Below are positions 34,755 through 46,849 of a stretch of 64,000 nt of DNA, piece after piece (within the stretch, counting starts at the first letter, position 1; the number at the start of each line of letters is the position of its first letter). The position numbers and the translations under genes are program-made. Location: positions 132,947,600 to 133,011,599 of the forward strand of contig CM073590.1 of NCBI GenBank assembly GCA_037074705.1, given 5' to 3'. The notes under the pieces are model-generated. The model did no database searches, was not told the DNA's origin, and was given only the letters and a program-made list of their open reading frames with translations. This DNA comes from Zhengitettix transpicula (lineage: Eukaryota > Arthropoda > Insecta > Orthoptera > Tetrigidae).

Positions 34755-35165
34755 TCACTTGAATATTTTATTTAAAGCCATCTTGCATTTTGTATTTCCA
34801 GTAGAGCTTTCACGGAGTGTGTTGATGTGCTCTTCTAGTTTTATGTGGTGATTGATACTTCTTTCATTTATGACATCTTTGACGTATGATGCTTTTAGAT
34901 ATTTATGAATTATTATGGGCCATTGAAGACCATGAGTAATATTTTTGATTCCTGCATCCCATAAACCCATATTGGTTTAAGAATTATTATGTAGATTAGA
35001 AGTTTATTTTCAAGTGTTACTTTGGACCTCCAAATAAGAATTGCATTTCTTTTACTTTTAGACCAATCAGCTTAGTTTTTTTTCCTGTATCAACCTGTTA
35101 TCTAAATGCATCCCAAGGATTTTTCTTTACAGAGATAAGGAAACTTTCGTCTATTCTCCTCTCAA
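34755..35165 (-). pseudogene. Jockey-type LINE reverse-transcriptase C-terminal relic
   Basis: The minus strand reads, across frameshifts, LGMHLDNRLIQEKK, then KRNAILIWRSKVTLENKLLI and YIIILKPIWVYG, then LWDAGIKNI, and finally YLKASYVKDVINERSINHH and KLEEHINTL. This is the order of the region after the catalytic core in Jockey-clade ORF2 (YLG..LD.RL...; L....K...YK.I.KPIW.YG..LW; ...V...I.......HPN.L). No 3' UTR or A tail was identified. Confidence 0.75.
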
Positions 35166-35169
35166 GTAA

Positions 35170-36815
35170 ACTATTTTACACAGAATGAATATAAAAATAT
35201 TTCATCACCAAGTATATTTACAGTTGAATATTTTAAAAATTCCTTTAAATGTCAAGATTTTTCCAAACAATTTATATCAGTGTTGAGTATTTTCGAATTA
35301 CCATGTTTAGAATTATATATAATTATAATTCTGATATGTTTCAATTTTGTAACAACAAAAACATCGGTCACAACTCTGAAATATTTATTGAAGTAACTGA
35401 CAAAACTACAACAAAACGTTTGGTTCTAAATTCTATTTGGAGTATTTAATCATAAATAAATTTCCTAATGTATAAAATTTATTTATAATACTCCAAACAC
35501 CGGGAGACGTCGTAAATTACGGCCGTTGTGTATCTGTATTTTTGTTTGTTCCTTAATTAATTTTTTTGTGACTTGTGGCCGATATATGTATTTTTTATGA
35601 ACGTTACTCTATAATTTATTTTGATATAAGGTCTTAAGGTTTCTATGTGGTTTTAATTGGGTTAAATAAATATAATATATTTAATTTATCTATAAAGGAT
35701 TGTAATACTCACCTGTAGTAGAATTTTTTTAATAGCATTTTACAGATTAGTTTTAATACGTTATATATATATATATTACGTTTTCCAAATACAATAGTTT
35801 TTAACAATAATGTAAATTTTAAATAATTAGCCGTCTGAGTCGTATGTTATTTGAGTTTTTCGTTTTAAAGCTAAGACGTGATGTTATCTCAAGTCCAGGT
35901 AATAAGTGCAGGTGTCCTCCAGCCAGCTGTTTCTCTGCTTGGAGTTATTGACACGGCTTCCCACATACTCCAGGGCATTTAAATCCTCCCAGCCGCATGC
36001 TCCGCCATTCCACTCTCTTTAAAGCCTGTTTTTATTTAAACGGTAATGAGAGTTCCGTGCGCCCGAAACTGATTGTAGTGTATGAGTGATGACCTTAAAG
36101 TATGGCGGAGATTTCCATGCCTTTGGATTAAAGTCCTCCATGTTGTGGATAAATCAGTATTAATCTATGCTTGTCCGAAATAATTGAGACCAAAAAGAGA
36201 ATTAATAACAAATTTGTGTGTTTCGCCACAACAAAGGGAATAGAATCATCCATCCAGACAGGTTACTCCAATACTATTACCAGACACGAGTCAACAAACA
36301 GTAGTTGTAGATGTACTATTGTTCTAATAGTCTCAATGTTTGCTGGCTCGATTTTGGCGCTCGCAAGCCGATGGACGAGACCAAGCTCTTCTCTTGTGAC
36401 CAGTGGCGGCCCGTGAGTTTTTGTAGTTGTGTGCTACATCACCACAAGGAACCATTTTTTACGAGGAGAACTATGTAAAATAATAATACTACAACGGTGA
36501 TACTAGCACTCATAAATGAAACAAAAGTATATGAAGATAAATTTTCAGGAAAAAACTAAAAAAAATCATAAGAATTTAAGGAGTTTTACTAGGGTGATGC
36601 GATTCCCCAATGCCGCAAGGGGCGCCTACACCGGAAGTAAAGCTAGAGGGCAGTCTCAGAAAGGACTGTAACCTGTCGTGGAACCAGCGGAAAGGGTTTT
36701 TCTCCTACAAGGCCGACATGCCGAGGAAATATAAAACAAAAATATCATATCAACCCGGATGAGGCTTGAAGATAGAGCCAGGGTAAAGAAGCAAAAAAAT
36801 AGGGAAAAAAGGTGA
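35170..36815. other. No gene confirmed
   Basis: Contains a TA run (35761-35776). CAGTGGCGGCCCGTGAG at 36400 resembles the end of some hAT elements, without a partner end. A GC-rich block 36594-36725 (CCGCAAGGGGCGCC...) is unidentified. Confidence 0.4.
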
Positions 36816-36821
36816 TAGTAT

Positions 36822-37701
36822 TGTAACACGTGTATTTTGGCTTAGTTTTGCTTTGTCTCGAAAGTGTTGTTTGCTGTGGTTTGGTGAATTCGAAATCGTG
36901 CACGTGCGTGGGGGTGGAGGAGATAAATATTTCCATCCAAGTAATTTTCGTGTCCTGTCTCGATTGTTGGCTTCAACATGACAGAATAGTTGGCCATTGT
37001 TGACTACGAAACTGCAGCTGCGTGCTATAACTGTTGTAACAATGGAAGAATCAGTGAAACTGACATTTCGACGAAGTTTTCTAATAATGAAAAAAAGTAA
37101 AAGAATACGAGGCTATAATGGAGGGAACGGAGATAAGCTTTTTAAACTAGACAGTTGTTCTGCGCTCACCGCAGCTGGTGGATGTGATTATGAGAGGCTC
37201 CGTATTGCGTTACGTGTATACGTTTTAAGTCACCGATCTACAAATCTCATGAGTTCTGCTGTAAACTTTTCCAAGTTGTTGTCTCTAATATAGTCTGAGG
37301 CAGAATCGTCGTGAGAAAGGGCCACAATTTGTTAGTGAAGAGTTCATCGAAGCCACAGAATTTAGTACGACGGCTTTCCAGCAATCAATCCCTGAGGCCG
37401 ACGCCTTAGCCAGTGGTCAACCCCTGAGTCGGCGCCTTGCAATAGTCCTGACTAAAGTCATCACTGAAGTTAACCCGTTCTGCCGGCATACGGAGACGTC
37501 GGTACGAGAGCTACAGCAAGCAACACAACGTAAGCAGTACGTATTTGGTACGGGCAGCAGATCTCTTCTATGTAAATCCACAGGTGCCTGAGATAAGAGT
37601 TTTTCATGCTTAACTGTAATAAACTTATATAAAAATTTCTTTAATGGTTAACAATTTTTGATTTAACGTAAAAATCCAGCCCACAAAAATAATTCTTTAC
37701 A
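36822..37701 (+). mobile_element. Solo LTR, family 1, copy B
   Basis: 880 bp in LTR orientation, starting TGTAACACGTG and ending TTCTTTACA, flanked by GTAT on both sides (36818-36821 and 37702-37705). It matches copy A (2929-3821, opposite strand) in long blocks such as AACTGCAGCTGCGTGCTATAA, GAGGCAGAATCGTCGTGAG and GCCTTGCAATNGTCCTGACT. AATAAA lies at 37618. No adjacent retroelement genes, so a solo LTR. Confidence 0.85.
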
Positions 37702-37705
37702 GTAT

Positions 37706-38686
37706 ATTACTAATACTATGGTCCGACCCTTAATGTACCACACTTCTAATTCTGTCTACATAGTTTCCAATACTGTCTCATTTTTAAAAGCGGAATAATA
37801 TACCAATAATTTTATCCGCATTTCTAACACGGAAGTATTTTTCCTTCGTACATATTTTAAATAAAGTTAATTTTTTTAACAATCCACGCATGATGGCAGT
37901 GTTGTATGCAAGGTAGATTTTCGCGCTATGATGCCCCTTAAATATATATTTATTAATAACCTACGATTGTAATTTTTTAAATACTACCGAAAATGTACGA
38001 ATACTGTTTAAAAATAAAATTTTTAATTACTGAATGGTACTAATTAAGATTTAGATTTAGTTGCTTTTGCCACCTGATGCGGCGTCTCTGTTTGCTTAGT
38101 AGCGCAAAAAAAAAGCGGCAGTTTGTGAAGCTTTAAGCCTTAAGTGGTGGTCAAGGGAGTAAAACACAATACTGTGCATGGGTAATTGTCATTCCATGAG
38201 AGAAATTGGAGCCGCTTGTAGCACATGGACAGCGAGACGACTGCATTAGCAGGACAGAGTGCGCTGCAAAGCGGCAGTTTAAAGTATTTGATTTCAGAAA
38301 ATCGCACTGTTAGAACAAAATTAATATGAATGTTCTTAAAATTAAGAAAAATTAATTTTGTTCCGTAAACATGAGCACATATGCAATACTGCTTGTGACA
38401 AGTTACAGTTCAGTTCGTTCTGCGCTATTACGAAACCCTTTTACACCACTGAAAAACAGCGTTCCGTAATCCGTTTTTTCTGGACCAAATGAAACAAGGC
38501 AACATTACTTAGATTCAGGGAAAAATCGTAGACTGTTGAATGAATTCACATCGAATAACCCCGAAAAATAAATTTCAACTAAAACGCTGTGAAGAAAACT
38601 GATGCTCTTCTTTCACTTCCGCTCCTTTCTTTCTGTCACGTTCTCTGAGCTCCTAATTAAATTAATGTACTTTTGCGATCTTTTTC
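37706..38686. other. No gene confirmed
   Basis: AAAGCGGCAGTTT occurs twice (38115 and 38268 areas). A short + frame near 38440-38500 (EKQRSVIRFFWTK) faintly resembles the helix-turn-helix of mariner-like transposases. The 9-bp left duplication of the next P copy is 38678-38686. Confidence 0.4.
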
Positions 38687-39238
38687 CCGTAAAGCTGTCT
38701 GCGAGTGCTATTCTCTCGCAGGCAGTACCTGCGAGGGATGTTCTTTTGCAGGCAGAACCTTGTAGGAGAGACACGAAGGGGCAACCTTTGGGGATGCTTT
38801 TTACTCTCTCCGGTTTTGAACTAAGGTTCCCACAAGCCGAGGCACCTTGGCCTGTTTTGAGAGGTATATTTCCGGGGTCACAGAGCTTGGGCATACGGTA
38901 AGAGTTGTTTGCTATTCCCATTGGAATAGTCGGCCAGCTGCCTCCTAAACTGGTTGAGGCACGGAGAAGGGAATGCTGCGTCCCCACAGCAAACTCCTCT
39001 CCCGCTATCGGAAGGGCGTGGGACAATTACCCAATGTAGGTTTCTCTACGGTTTTTCCCTGCATTACTTTCAGGCAAATGCCGGGTAGGATCCTTAAACT
39101 GTAGCCCGGGGGCCCTAGTTAACCCTTGGTTACCTTTCTCTACCCTTCCGCATACCCCCTTTCAAATCCCTACCTATGCTATTAAAGGGGAGTTGCCCAT
39201 CGTGGATTACCCTCATGTAGCCTGCTACCCTAAAAAAA
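38687..39238 (+). mobile_element. P-family retroposon, near-full copy P6
   Basis: ATCTTTTTC occurs immediately left (38678-38686) and right (39239-39247) of a 552-bp unit ending in an A-run, a clean 9-bp target duplication. It aligns with P1 along its length (TTCTCTCGCAGGCAG, CCACAAGCCGAGGCACC, CCCACAGCAAACTCCTCTC, TAGCCCGGGGGCCCTAG), with a short extra 5' piece and a deletion near 39033. The long minus frame 39026-38613 is antisense to the repeat and not a gene. Confidence 0.9.
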
Positions 39239-39247
39239 ATCTTTTTC

Positions 39248-42200
39248 TTTATTTTTGTCATTAATAATTTAGCTATTTTGCAGTAAAAATCCTTAATTAA
39301 GTAAACTCAAAAAACAGAACTACCAAACTTGAACACCTTATCATTTCTTAACTAAACAGTAATGTAACATATTCAAATGATTATTTTTTCTATATTATTT
39401 AATTTTAAATTCAGCTCTCTGTAGAATGACAGATTATTAGATGCAGGTCTTACATATGTGATCTATGTCGATCATTACGAGTTCAAATAAATATTAGAAT
39501 TTCATTCAAATTGATGTTGCGGTATAACATTTTCATGTTTTACAAAGATAACGAAATTTTTAATTTAAGGTAGAAAGTTTCCATTTTATTACGCGAAATT
39601 TTTTATGAAGGATATACATATATTTGCAGTTGAGTGTATTAGAAATAAATTCTATGTCAGTTCGTCATCTATGTTATTACGTAAAAGGAAAAAAAAATAA
39701 CAATTTAGAAATGGAAATCGCGAAAGGACGGAATTTAATATTGCAGCAGAGTATTGTAATTGTTAGAAAATGAATGACAATCTGATTGTATTGAATTAAG
39801 ATTTACTACATCAGGAAATTAAACTAAATTGTGTTTATTTTATTTGTTCGTTCATGTTTAACTGACTATATATATTGTTTTTCTATAAAAATATGTGTTA
39901 TATTATGCTGAAGATGATTATTTAGTAGTGAAGCCAATGCGTATCGTTCAAAGGAACGTTATATCATGAACTGATACTTCAAATTCCATCCAAAAGGGTA
40001 TATTTTATACCTTCCTAAATCACGTCTGTGGTCGGAAAATTCTTAGGATTTGGAGTAAATGAAATTTATATTAATTATATAATGAATAATCCAACTGTAA
40101 TGCAGGATAACTTTAAATTTTATGAAATATCAATGAATTTGTCCATTATGTGTTATAAGTTTATTTTGTGTTGAATCGTGACGTCATCAGTATTACGATC
40201 TCAGCTTCCTGCGTTCAAGTTTCTGCCTGAACCACCGGTCCTGTCGTGTCGATCTCGTTTCCTGCAGTTAACTGGCGAGACAGTAAAACAAAAATACTCA
40301 GAAAACAGGACGTACTTGGCCAAAAACGTTAAAAGAATATGTTTAATCACTCGTGTGCTGAGGTAGAGTTCGACATTGTTATATACTGAGTTTGTGAAAC
40401 ACTCCAAAGGTTCAAAAAGAACTTTTTTTTGTGAATGTTTTAGAATTTCTAATACTAGTGACTTGATGTAATAAAGAAATTGTAGTTTACTGAGTACTTG
40501 TACTACATCATTTTTATCGATATATGTTTTTTTCTGGACGATTAAATGATTTCTTATTTATTCAAAGAAGAGCTCTTTATCTTGTACCGCCTTTAAAGTA
40601 TTCACTTTATTCAGGGTTAACCTATACCAAAATAGCGCGAATTAGACGACCAGAATTACTCCATCATCATATTACGTTTTGTAAAATGCGAAAATAAATA
40701 TTGGCATGACATTAATGCTCAATTGTAAAGTATTGATATTTACTTGGATATAGTAACGACAAATTCCATTACAACAGGTGAGTGTCAGTTTCTATAACGT
40801 ATATACGAAACAGATGTTTGTACTACAATATATAAATAATTTTATTGTATGTACCGACCGATAAGTTACTGAAATATAGCCTAATTCAATTCAGCAGAGC
40901 TGTTGTACGAATTCCAGTTGTTTCTTGAAGTTTACAATTATTATTTGTTATTACAATAATTGATGTATGACAGTGTGATATGCAAGTCTAATATGTGACG
41001 TCCTTTACTTTGAATGAAGCCTATGATTACTTATTTACAACTTTTTAATTGGATTAGACCTGGTGCGAAACCATGCGAACGAAGCTACTGCCTCTGGTGA
41101 CAGATTTGGTCCCTGCATTTCTTACATGACACGTTTGGCCTTTTTAGTTGAGATATGTTCTTTTATTTACAATTATAATCATTGTCTCGCGAGCTAAAAA
41201 TTTCTGTTAAAATGATTTGAAGCCATTTTCATCAGCTTAACGGGATGAAGAAAGGTAAATTAAATTACAACCAAAAAAACACAACTAGAATTTAATAGCT
41301 CCATAAACGAATTTATAGGGCTGCGAGGTTAAATTGATATTGGAATATGCGTATTTGTCGCCATTACGAAGAAATATAGGACTTAAGAACGAAAATATTG
41401 TAATTATACATGATTTAGAACGTCTGTTCCTTACCAGTATTTATCAATTTATTAAATTAATAGACTTACATCGGAACTTGATACTTTGATAGAAAACTGT
41501 ATCAGAAATCATTGGTTTTTATTGACTTAAATGAAAAATACTCTAATTAACCAGTACTTGAGAATCGGCGAAAACTATCATTTATTTTACTTAACGTTTA
41601 TATGAAAGTAAATATTTTGGCATTGCGTTGATTCTTGGGAAAATTTGCGGACTATTTCCTTCAAAATTTCATAATAGGTTTCGTTATTTAAATTTATCTG
41701 AATGAAAAAGGAACCATTGATTACGTAGGATTATAATGAAAAAACAATTGGAACTACCTGCAATGCGTGAATATATAAAGGCTGAAAAAGGAAAAGTATT
41801 ACAAAAGGAAAGAAACTCTGATGTCATCTGGCTATAAATAGTTCACATTATAGTCCAGAGGAAAATAACGATCATAAGGGTGAACCTAAGTTTATTACAT
41901 GCGAAACTTAAATTAAACATAAGAAAATTAACGAATGGAGCAAATATTATGTTGTTTTCCAGGATTTTTTCGTGTGAAAATAAATTTACACTCGACGAAT
42001 TTATTTTTGGTAGGAACAAAGAGTTTTTCAATTTGGCGTGCAAATTTTAAATTTTCACGTAGGTGCGTAAGAAAATATAAATAAAATACTTAAAACGGTA
42101 TAGCTCGAGTTATGAACTTGAATTACATTGGATAAGAAAAGAGTTTGAACGTAAAAGAAATGAAAAACAATGCAGAAAACGTTAAAATAATAATAACGAT

Positions 42201-43395
42201 AGGAGGATTGATTGACAATAGCACGACGATAATACGATTAAAGGTGTTCCAGAAATATTAATGAGACTGTCGAAATGAGACACAACAGTTCTCTGTTAAG
42301 AACGAATGAACAATGTTACAGGATTGACCGAAATTATTCAAGGACTCGAAGAATACGTTTTTAATGGAAATAAATGTAAATTATTATCCGTTAATGGCTA
42401 ACTCAATACACATCTTCATTAAGTAGAATTAATTAGTTAATGAAACTGTATAAATGACAAGTTAGCAATATAAATTCTATAATAATCGTGTTGTTTTCAC
42501 GGTGGCGCAATTATGACGAGTGTACTCTCAACTATTTAGTCAAACAAGATAGCGTCAGAACGACGTCACGCCGGTACAACAGAGATTATCACATTATTTA
42601 CACATTGCTACTTTGTCTGATAATTACATTACAGCAGTTATCACAGTCTTGTAAATTAAAACTTGTGCCAATCACTGCGACATTCGGACCTGCGGATAAA
42701 TGAACGTCAATTAAATGACATTCGAGTCAATAAAAATTATTTTTCGATACCACTGTTAGTCTGAGATCAAACACTGTTTACTGATCAAGCTAATATCCAA
42801 GTTTACGGTTTATAAATTGTATAGCGCATTTCATTCCCTTAAGAACTACTAAAAATTGAATATCGTTTCACCTTCCTGTATATTCGTAGGTGATGGGTTT
42901 CACGACGACATTTGTTGTGAGGATACGAGGTTTTTCAATAACATATTTTCACAAAATTCGGGGTCAGTTCATCATACAACAACAACAAAAATGTCACATA
43001 AACAGATTTCTGACGATCCTTCGATTTTAACCCTTTAGTGCATAGTGTAGCATGAATGCAACATAACTTTTAGTATCATCCGAGAGGCGACTGTTGGTTT
43101 CTAAGCAGATATGAAACAACATGCACGTAGGAAATGTGCAATTTCTGGCATCCGTGGACATGTTAAAACATGCTTGTCATAATTTTCTTTGAGCCAAAGC
43201 CAGATTTTTCCACCCGCCTGTCAACTTCAGAATCATTATTTTGTGTTATTTTTTTTATGTTTTTTCCAAGAAAGAAACTTTTCACATTCTCAGGGTATTC
43301 TACTTGCACTAAAATAATAGTTATCCAATTAATGTGAAATATTAATAAATCAGACCTAATTATATTTATAAATCAGTTAATGACCTTTTATAGAC
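39248..43395. other. No gene seen
   Basis: About 4 kb of AT-rich DNA without recognised repeats, plausibly intron or intergenic. Confidence 0.5.
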
Positions 43396-43396
43396 T

Positions 43397-43656
43397 TCAT
43401 TTTGTATTTACGTTACGACGTTTCGGTACGTGTTCGTATCTTCTTCAGGTATTATCCTAAAGAGGGGGTACTTACAAATGATTAATATAACAATTTGTTC
43501 ATTTTTTGTTTACTTCAGTTTGTCTTTCTTTACTTTGTATAAATAGTCCATACATTAACCATTTGTAACTACCTCCTCTTTAGGATAATACCTGAAAAAG
43601 ATACGAACACGAATCGAAACGTCGTAAAGCTATAAATAAAAAAATGAAGTGTCTCA
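43397..43656. repeat. Foldback element with ~85-base inverted arms
   Basis: The left arm (about 43397-43482) and right arm (about 43560-43656) are reverse complements with small differences. Matching cores are TCAGGTATTATCCTAAAGAG against CTCTTTAGGATAATACCTGA, ACGTGTTCGTATCTTCTTC against its inverse, and CTTCATTTT at the outer ends. The spacer is about 75 bases. No coding sequence; a MITE/foldback or an inverted pair of retroelement ends. Confidence 0.85.
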
Positions 43657-43659
43657 ACA

Positions 43660-44510
43660 ATAAAATAATCAGTTAAAAATTTTGAACTGTGATTCGCTAA
43701 TATGAAAATGTTGTCTAATATAGGCTGTAAAAAGATGTATTAATCCACAGGACTGTGAAAGTTTCAGTCGTGCGAATCAGCTCTATTTATGATATTATTT
43801 ACGTATTTTTTGTTAATTTTTTGCTTATAGGAGTTTTCATAGCGTGAAGCTACGATTTGATTTGCCCTTTGTTGACACTCGGTCGTTTTCTGAAAGGCTT
43901 GTAGTGAACAACATTTTGCATGTGTTTAGTTTAAAGCTTTTCATTCGTTGTATTTTTCTTAACCTAAGGAAAATTGTAGAAAATCCCATGTTTATTTTGC
44001 TAATGACGTTGCCAGCTACGGCTTTTCTTATCATTTCCGCTCAGGGAGGGAAGGTCAGGAACTGTCCCACGGCTAGGAGCAAAACACAGTCTTGTTAACG
44101 AATTTCTAATAACGATAAGGTGCGTTCTGCTGAATAATCCACTCCGTCAAGTGACCATTGAAAGACAAAATGAGGAAAATATTTCTAAAAATCACAGCCA
44201 ACTTGGAGGTGTTATTGTGGAAAAGTAAGATGATGATTGGAGCCCCTGATATCAAGCAAAGTTTTCCAAGATTCAAAGAAAAACAAGGAAAGAGTAACAT
44301 CTCTCTCAGAACCAGAGATAAAAGTATTTTTTCTCGACACGGTGCTCATTTTCGGCGCGGAAGTACGGGAGGTTAACTGCGACGTGTTTGTAGAGCGGAG
44401 GAGATTTAGTGTAACGAGGCACAGTGACACCATCAAACGGTCATCACAACAACGAGTCTGACTTCGACAACTAGAACCCTGGACGACCAGAGAGAGACAG
44501 CTCAGCATGC
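43660..44510. other. No gene seen
   Basis: Moderately AT-rich with overlapping chance open frames on both strands. Confidence 0.4.
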
Positions 44511-44514
44511 AGAA

Positions 44515-44790
44515 CCACGCACAGGAAGGCTCGTTTCACATTTATCCGACAATCGGCTAAACGACATCAGACTCACCACAGAAAGGTTTAAAAACTTATG
44601 AGACGTTTCACACTAGGTGTCGTCGTTCACCCTGCAGCCGACAGTTGGGCCGTTGTCTAGGGGGCCAGGTTCTCCAACAGCAGAGTCCCGGCTGTCGTCC
44701 AAGTGCGTCAGCCTAGAGGGTGATTAAGTTATGGAGCGTTTCACATCTACCCGGCCCGATTCGTCTAGTCTACATTTTTCCTGGTTCGTC
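44515..44790 (+). repeat. Direct repeats of a CGTTTCACAT-type motif beside the Harbinger relic
   Basis: TCGTTTCACATTTATCCGAC (44530 area) is echoed at GCGTTTCACATCTACCCGGC (44738 area), with a third ACGTTTCACACTAGGTGTC near 44602. The segment is GC-richer than its surroundings. Given the MADF ORF and nuclease remnant next to it, these may be decayed terminal or subterminal repeats of a PIF/Harbinger element; no inverted partner was found. Confidence 0.4.
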
Positions 44791-44805
44791 ATATGCGTTC
44801 TTTAA

Positions 44806-45138
44806 GTAAAATATTTTTGTACTTATATTTTTTCCATTATCATCACGGAGGATGTACAACTAGTTGTAAATTTAATTCATGATCGACTCATTTTTGGGGA
44901 CAAAAGTAGAAAAATACGTAAATACAGATTACAGAATAGAAATTCTTGGGAAGAAGTTTGCAGAGAATTAAGAAATGGATATGAAAATATGGATGATAAA
45001 CAAAGAACGGAATATGGAGAGTACAATACCCATATTGCATTTGTTAAAACTAATTTTAACAGGTTGGAAATTCTGGTAGTTCCAAAAAATATATTTATTA
45101 AGCACACATTTTGCCAGTTTTGTTTTCCTATATATTAA
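44806..45138 (+). pseudogene. MADF-domain-like ORF of a PIF/Harbinger element, no start codon
   Basis: The frame is open for about 110 codons between stops at 44803 and 45136, without a credible initiating ATG. It encodes EDVQLVVNLIHDRLIFGDKS, then RKYRLQNRNSWEEVCRELRN and GYENMDDKQRTEYGE. That is the MADF pattern: a hydrophobic LI..V start, a (W/F)(D/G) position, a basic Y..R stretch, then W..V...L....E..D...EYG. MADF/SANT-like DNA-binding proteins are the usual second protein of PIF/Harbinger transposons. A nuclease remnant lies just downstream on the other strand, giving a convergent pair. The sequence after EYGE no longer fits the family, so the copy is broken or an intron starts there. 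Confidence 0.6.
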
Positions 45139-45164
45139 ATGTAAAACAAATGCCAATTTATTGA

Positions 45165-45490
45165 GTCCGTGTTTCTTACGTTATTTTCTGAAATTCCGCC
45201 ACATACTCATCCACTTCTCGTACTTCTACACCCAGTTATAGACTAAGTATCCGTCCCTTTAAAGAACAAAATTATGTAAAACTTTACAAACCTTTACAAT
45301 ATCAATTAAGGATGTAAGTTTATAATTCTGTGAAAAATCCTCCATTTTTTTTAACATTCTACAAACTTTAGAGCTCTCGAGACACGATAATTAAAACTGT
45401 AGTTGGCATTGAGTGTCCACTAAACAGTCGGATCTAGATATTTATTTTTCTTAAAATTTTACAATCCATCTGAAAAGTCCGAAAGTAGGG
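45165..45490 (-). pseudogene. PIF/Harbinger nuclease C-terminal relic, copy X
   Basis: On minus: FNYRVSRALKFVEC, then KKWRIFHRIINLHP, then shifted LIDIVKVCKVLHNFVL and RDGY. HARBI1-type transposases end with FNYRLSRAR..VE.AFGIL...WRIF..PI.......IV.AC..LHNF.R, carrying the last catalytic Glu in the VE.AFG stretch. Here AFGIL is lost after VEC and stops interrupt the frame. It is homologous to 49095-49440 on the opposite strand and converges with the MADF-like ORF. Confidence 0.75.
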
Positions 45491-45499
45491 ATGAAATGA

Positions 45500-46620
45500 A
45501 TAGTGGTGGTTACATTTTTATTGTATGTTTTCTTTTACGTCTGCCGTTTTGCATATATATTTTATTATAATAAATAAATATCAGGTAAATATGACTTACG
45601 TTCTTTTGCGATTGCGATTTGCAACATTTGTAAAGGGGAATACATTCCCTGAATGATGTGTTGTGACTTTGAATGGCTTTTTCTATCCAATTAAGAAAAT
45701 CGTCGAAATTTTCTCAACTCCTAAAAGTGAACATAGAATGCCCCCAACATATCTCTTTTCATAATCATTGGACAAACCCATTGCATCATTAATTTTTTTC
45801 GTTTTTAAAAACATCTATACCAGACTATGCAATGGAAAAACTTATCACGCTTCATATTCGTAGAATGACTAAAGGAAATTCGGGCCTACAACCAGCCGGT
45901 TGTGATGCTTAATGGTCTTTAATGGGTTTAACTTTATCGGCGAGACTTTTCAATGACTTCGGATATTTAGTGTAATTTTTCCTTACGCCCATGGTCAACC
46001 TGAGATCGGCCCACGATTAGCAGCCGGAGCAATATCAACATTTAAATAATCAGACTTGGTACATATTTTGTAAATAGTTTTACTATATTATATTTAATAT
46101 GTTTTAACGTGATTTTAATAATTTCAATTCATTTCCATCAAGTGCCTATATCTTAAAAATGTGGTTCACAAAATAAAATTTTAATGTTTCTTTCTTTTTT
46201 AAAAACAAAACAAAAGGAAGTTTGAAAAGAGAAGAGGGTTACCTCAGCTTTCATCGCTTATTGCTCACGATACCTCCATTAATAATAGATATTTTTATTT
46301 ATTTGTGTGCCCTCTTAATACAGAAGTCATTACAAATACATAGACACTTCCTTAACGTCACTTTGGAAGCCTGTGAACCGTTAGTACCGCGTGGAGTGAT
46401 TTGAAAGAGTGCGATAATGCATACTTATGTATAAACATGCGGAGACCCATTGTTATGGATTCAGTACAAATGCAACACTAGATAATTAGTTCCTAATGTC
46501 TTAGCACGTTCTTTCATTAATAAATAAAAACTAAAAAAAACTGGAGACATTTGCGTAAATTACCTTCCTTTCTTTTTTTGGTGTGAGCAACTAGCCACCA
46601 CACATTTCATAAGGTTTATT
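45500..46620. other. No gene seen
   Basis: AT-rich. AAATACC at 46622-46628 is the left target duplication of the SINE that follows. Confidence 0.5.
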
Positions 46621-46628
46621 TAAATACC

Positions 46629-46840
46629 ACCGGCCTGCTGTGGTGTAGCGGCCAGCGTCATTGCCTTGCATCACAGAGGTCCCGGGTTCGAATCCCGGCA
46701 TGGGCATGGATGTTTGTGTTTTTATCCTGTTCAAGAAAACTGACCAGAATGCAGAATGTGTCATGTAAGATGAGAGTCTGGCAGCCGTCACGGTAGGCCA
46801 AGGCCCTTCATGGGCTGTCGAGCCGAGGAGTTAGTTATTG
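46629..46840 (+). mobile_element. tRNA-derived SINE (V family head), copy V1 with a distinct tail
   Basis: AAATACC lies on both sides (46622-46628 and 46841-46847). The head has TGTGGTGTAGCGGCCAGCGT (A box) and GGTCCCGGGTTCGAATCCC (B box), spaced as in a tRNA. The ~75-base head is shared with V2 and V3, but the downstream body (GGCCAAGGCCCTTCATGGGC) is not. The minus open frame with MPGFEPGTS is the antisense of the B-box region and not a gene. Confidence 0.9.
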
Positions 46841-46849
46841 AAATACCCT

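Noticed and set aside
38440..38500. Mariner-like helix-turn-helix (EKQRSVIRFFWTK)
   Set aside because: Only about 15 residues, followed by a stop and no further transposase motif; too little to call.
38613..39026. 137-codon minus open frame
   Set aside because: It is antisense to the P6 retroposon and arises from the GC-rich repeat body.
46591..46791. Minus open frame with MPGFEPGTS
   Set aside because: This peptide is the antisense translation of the tRNA-like B-box region of SINE V1.
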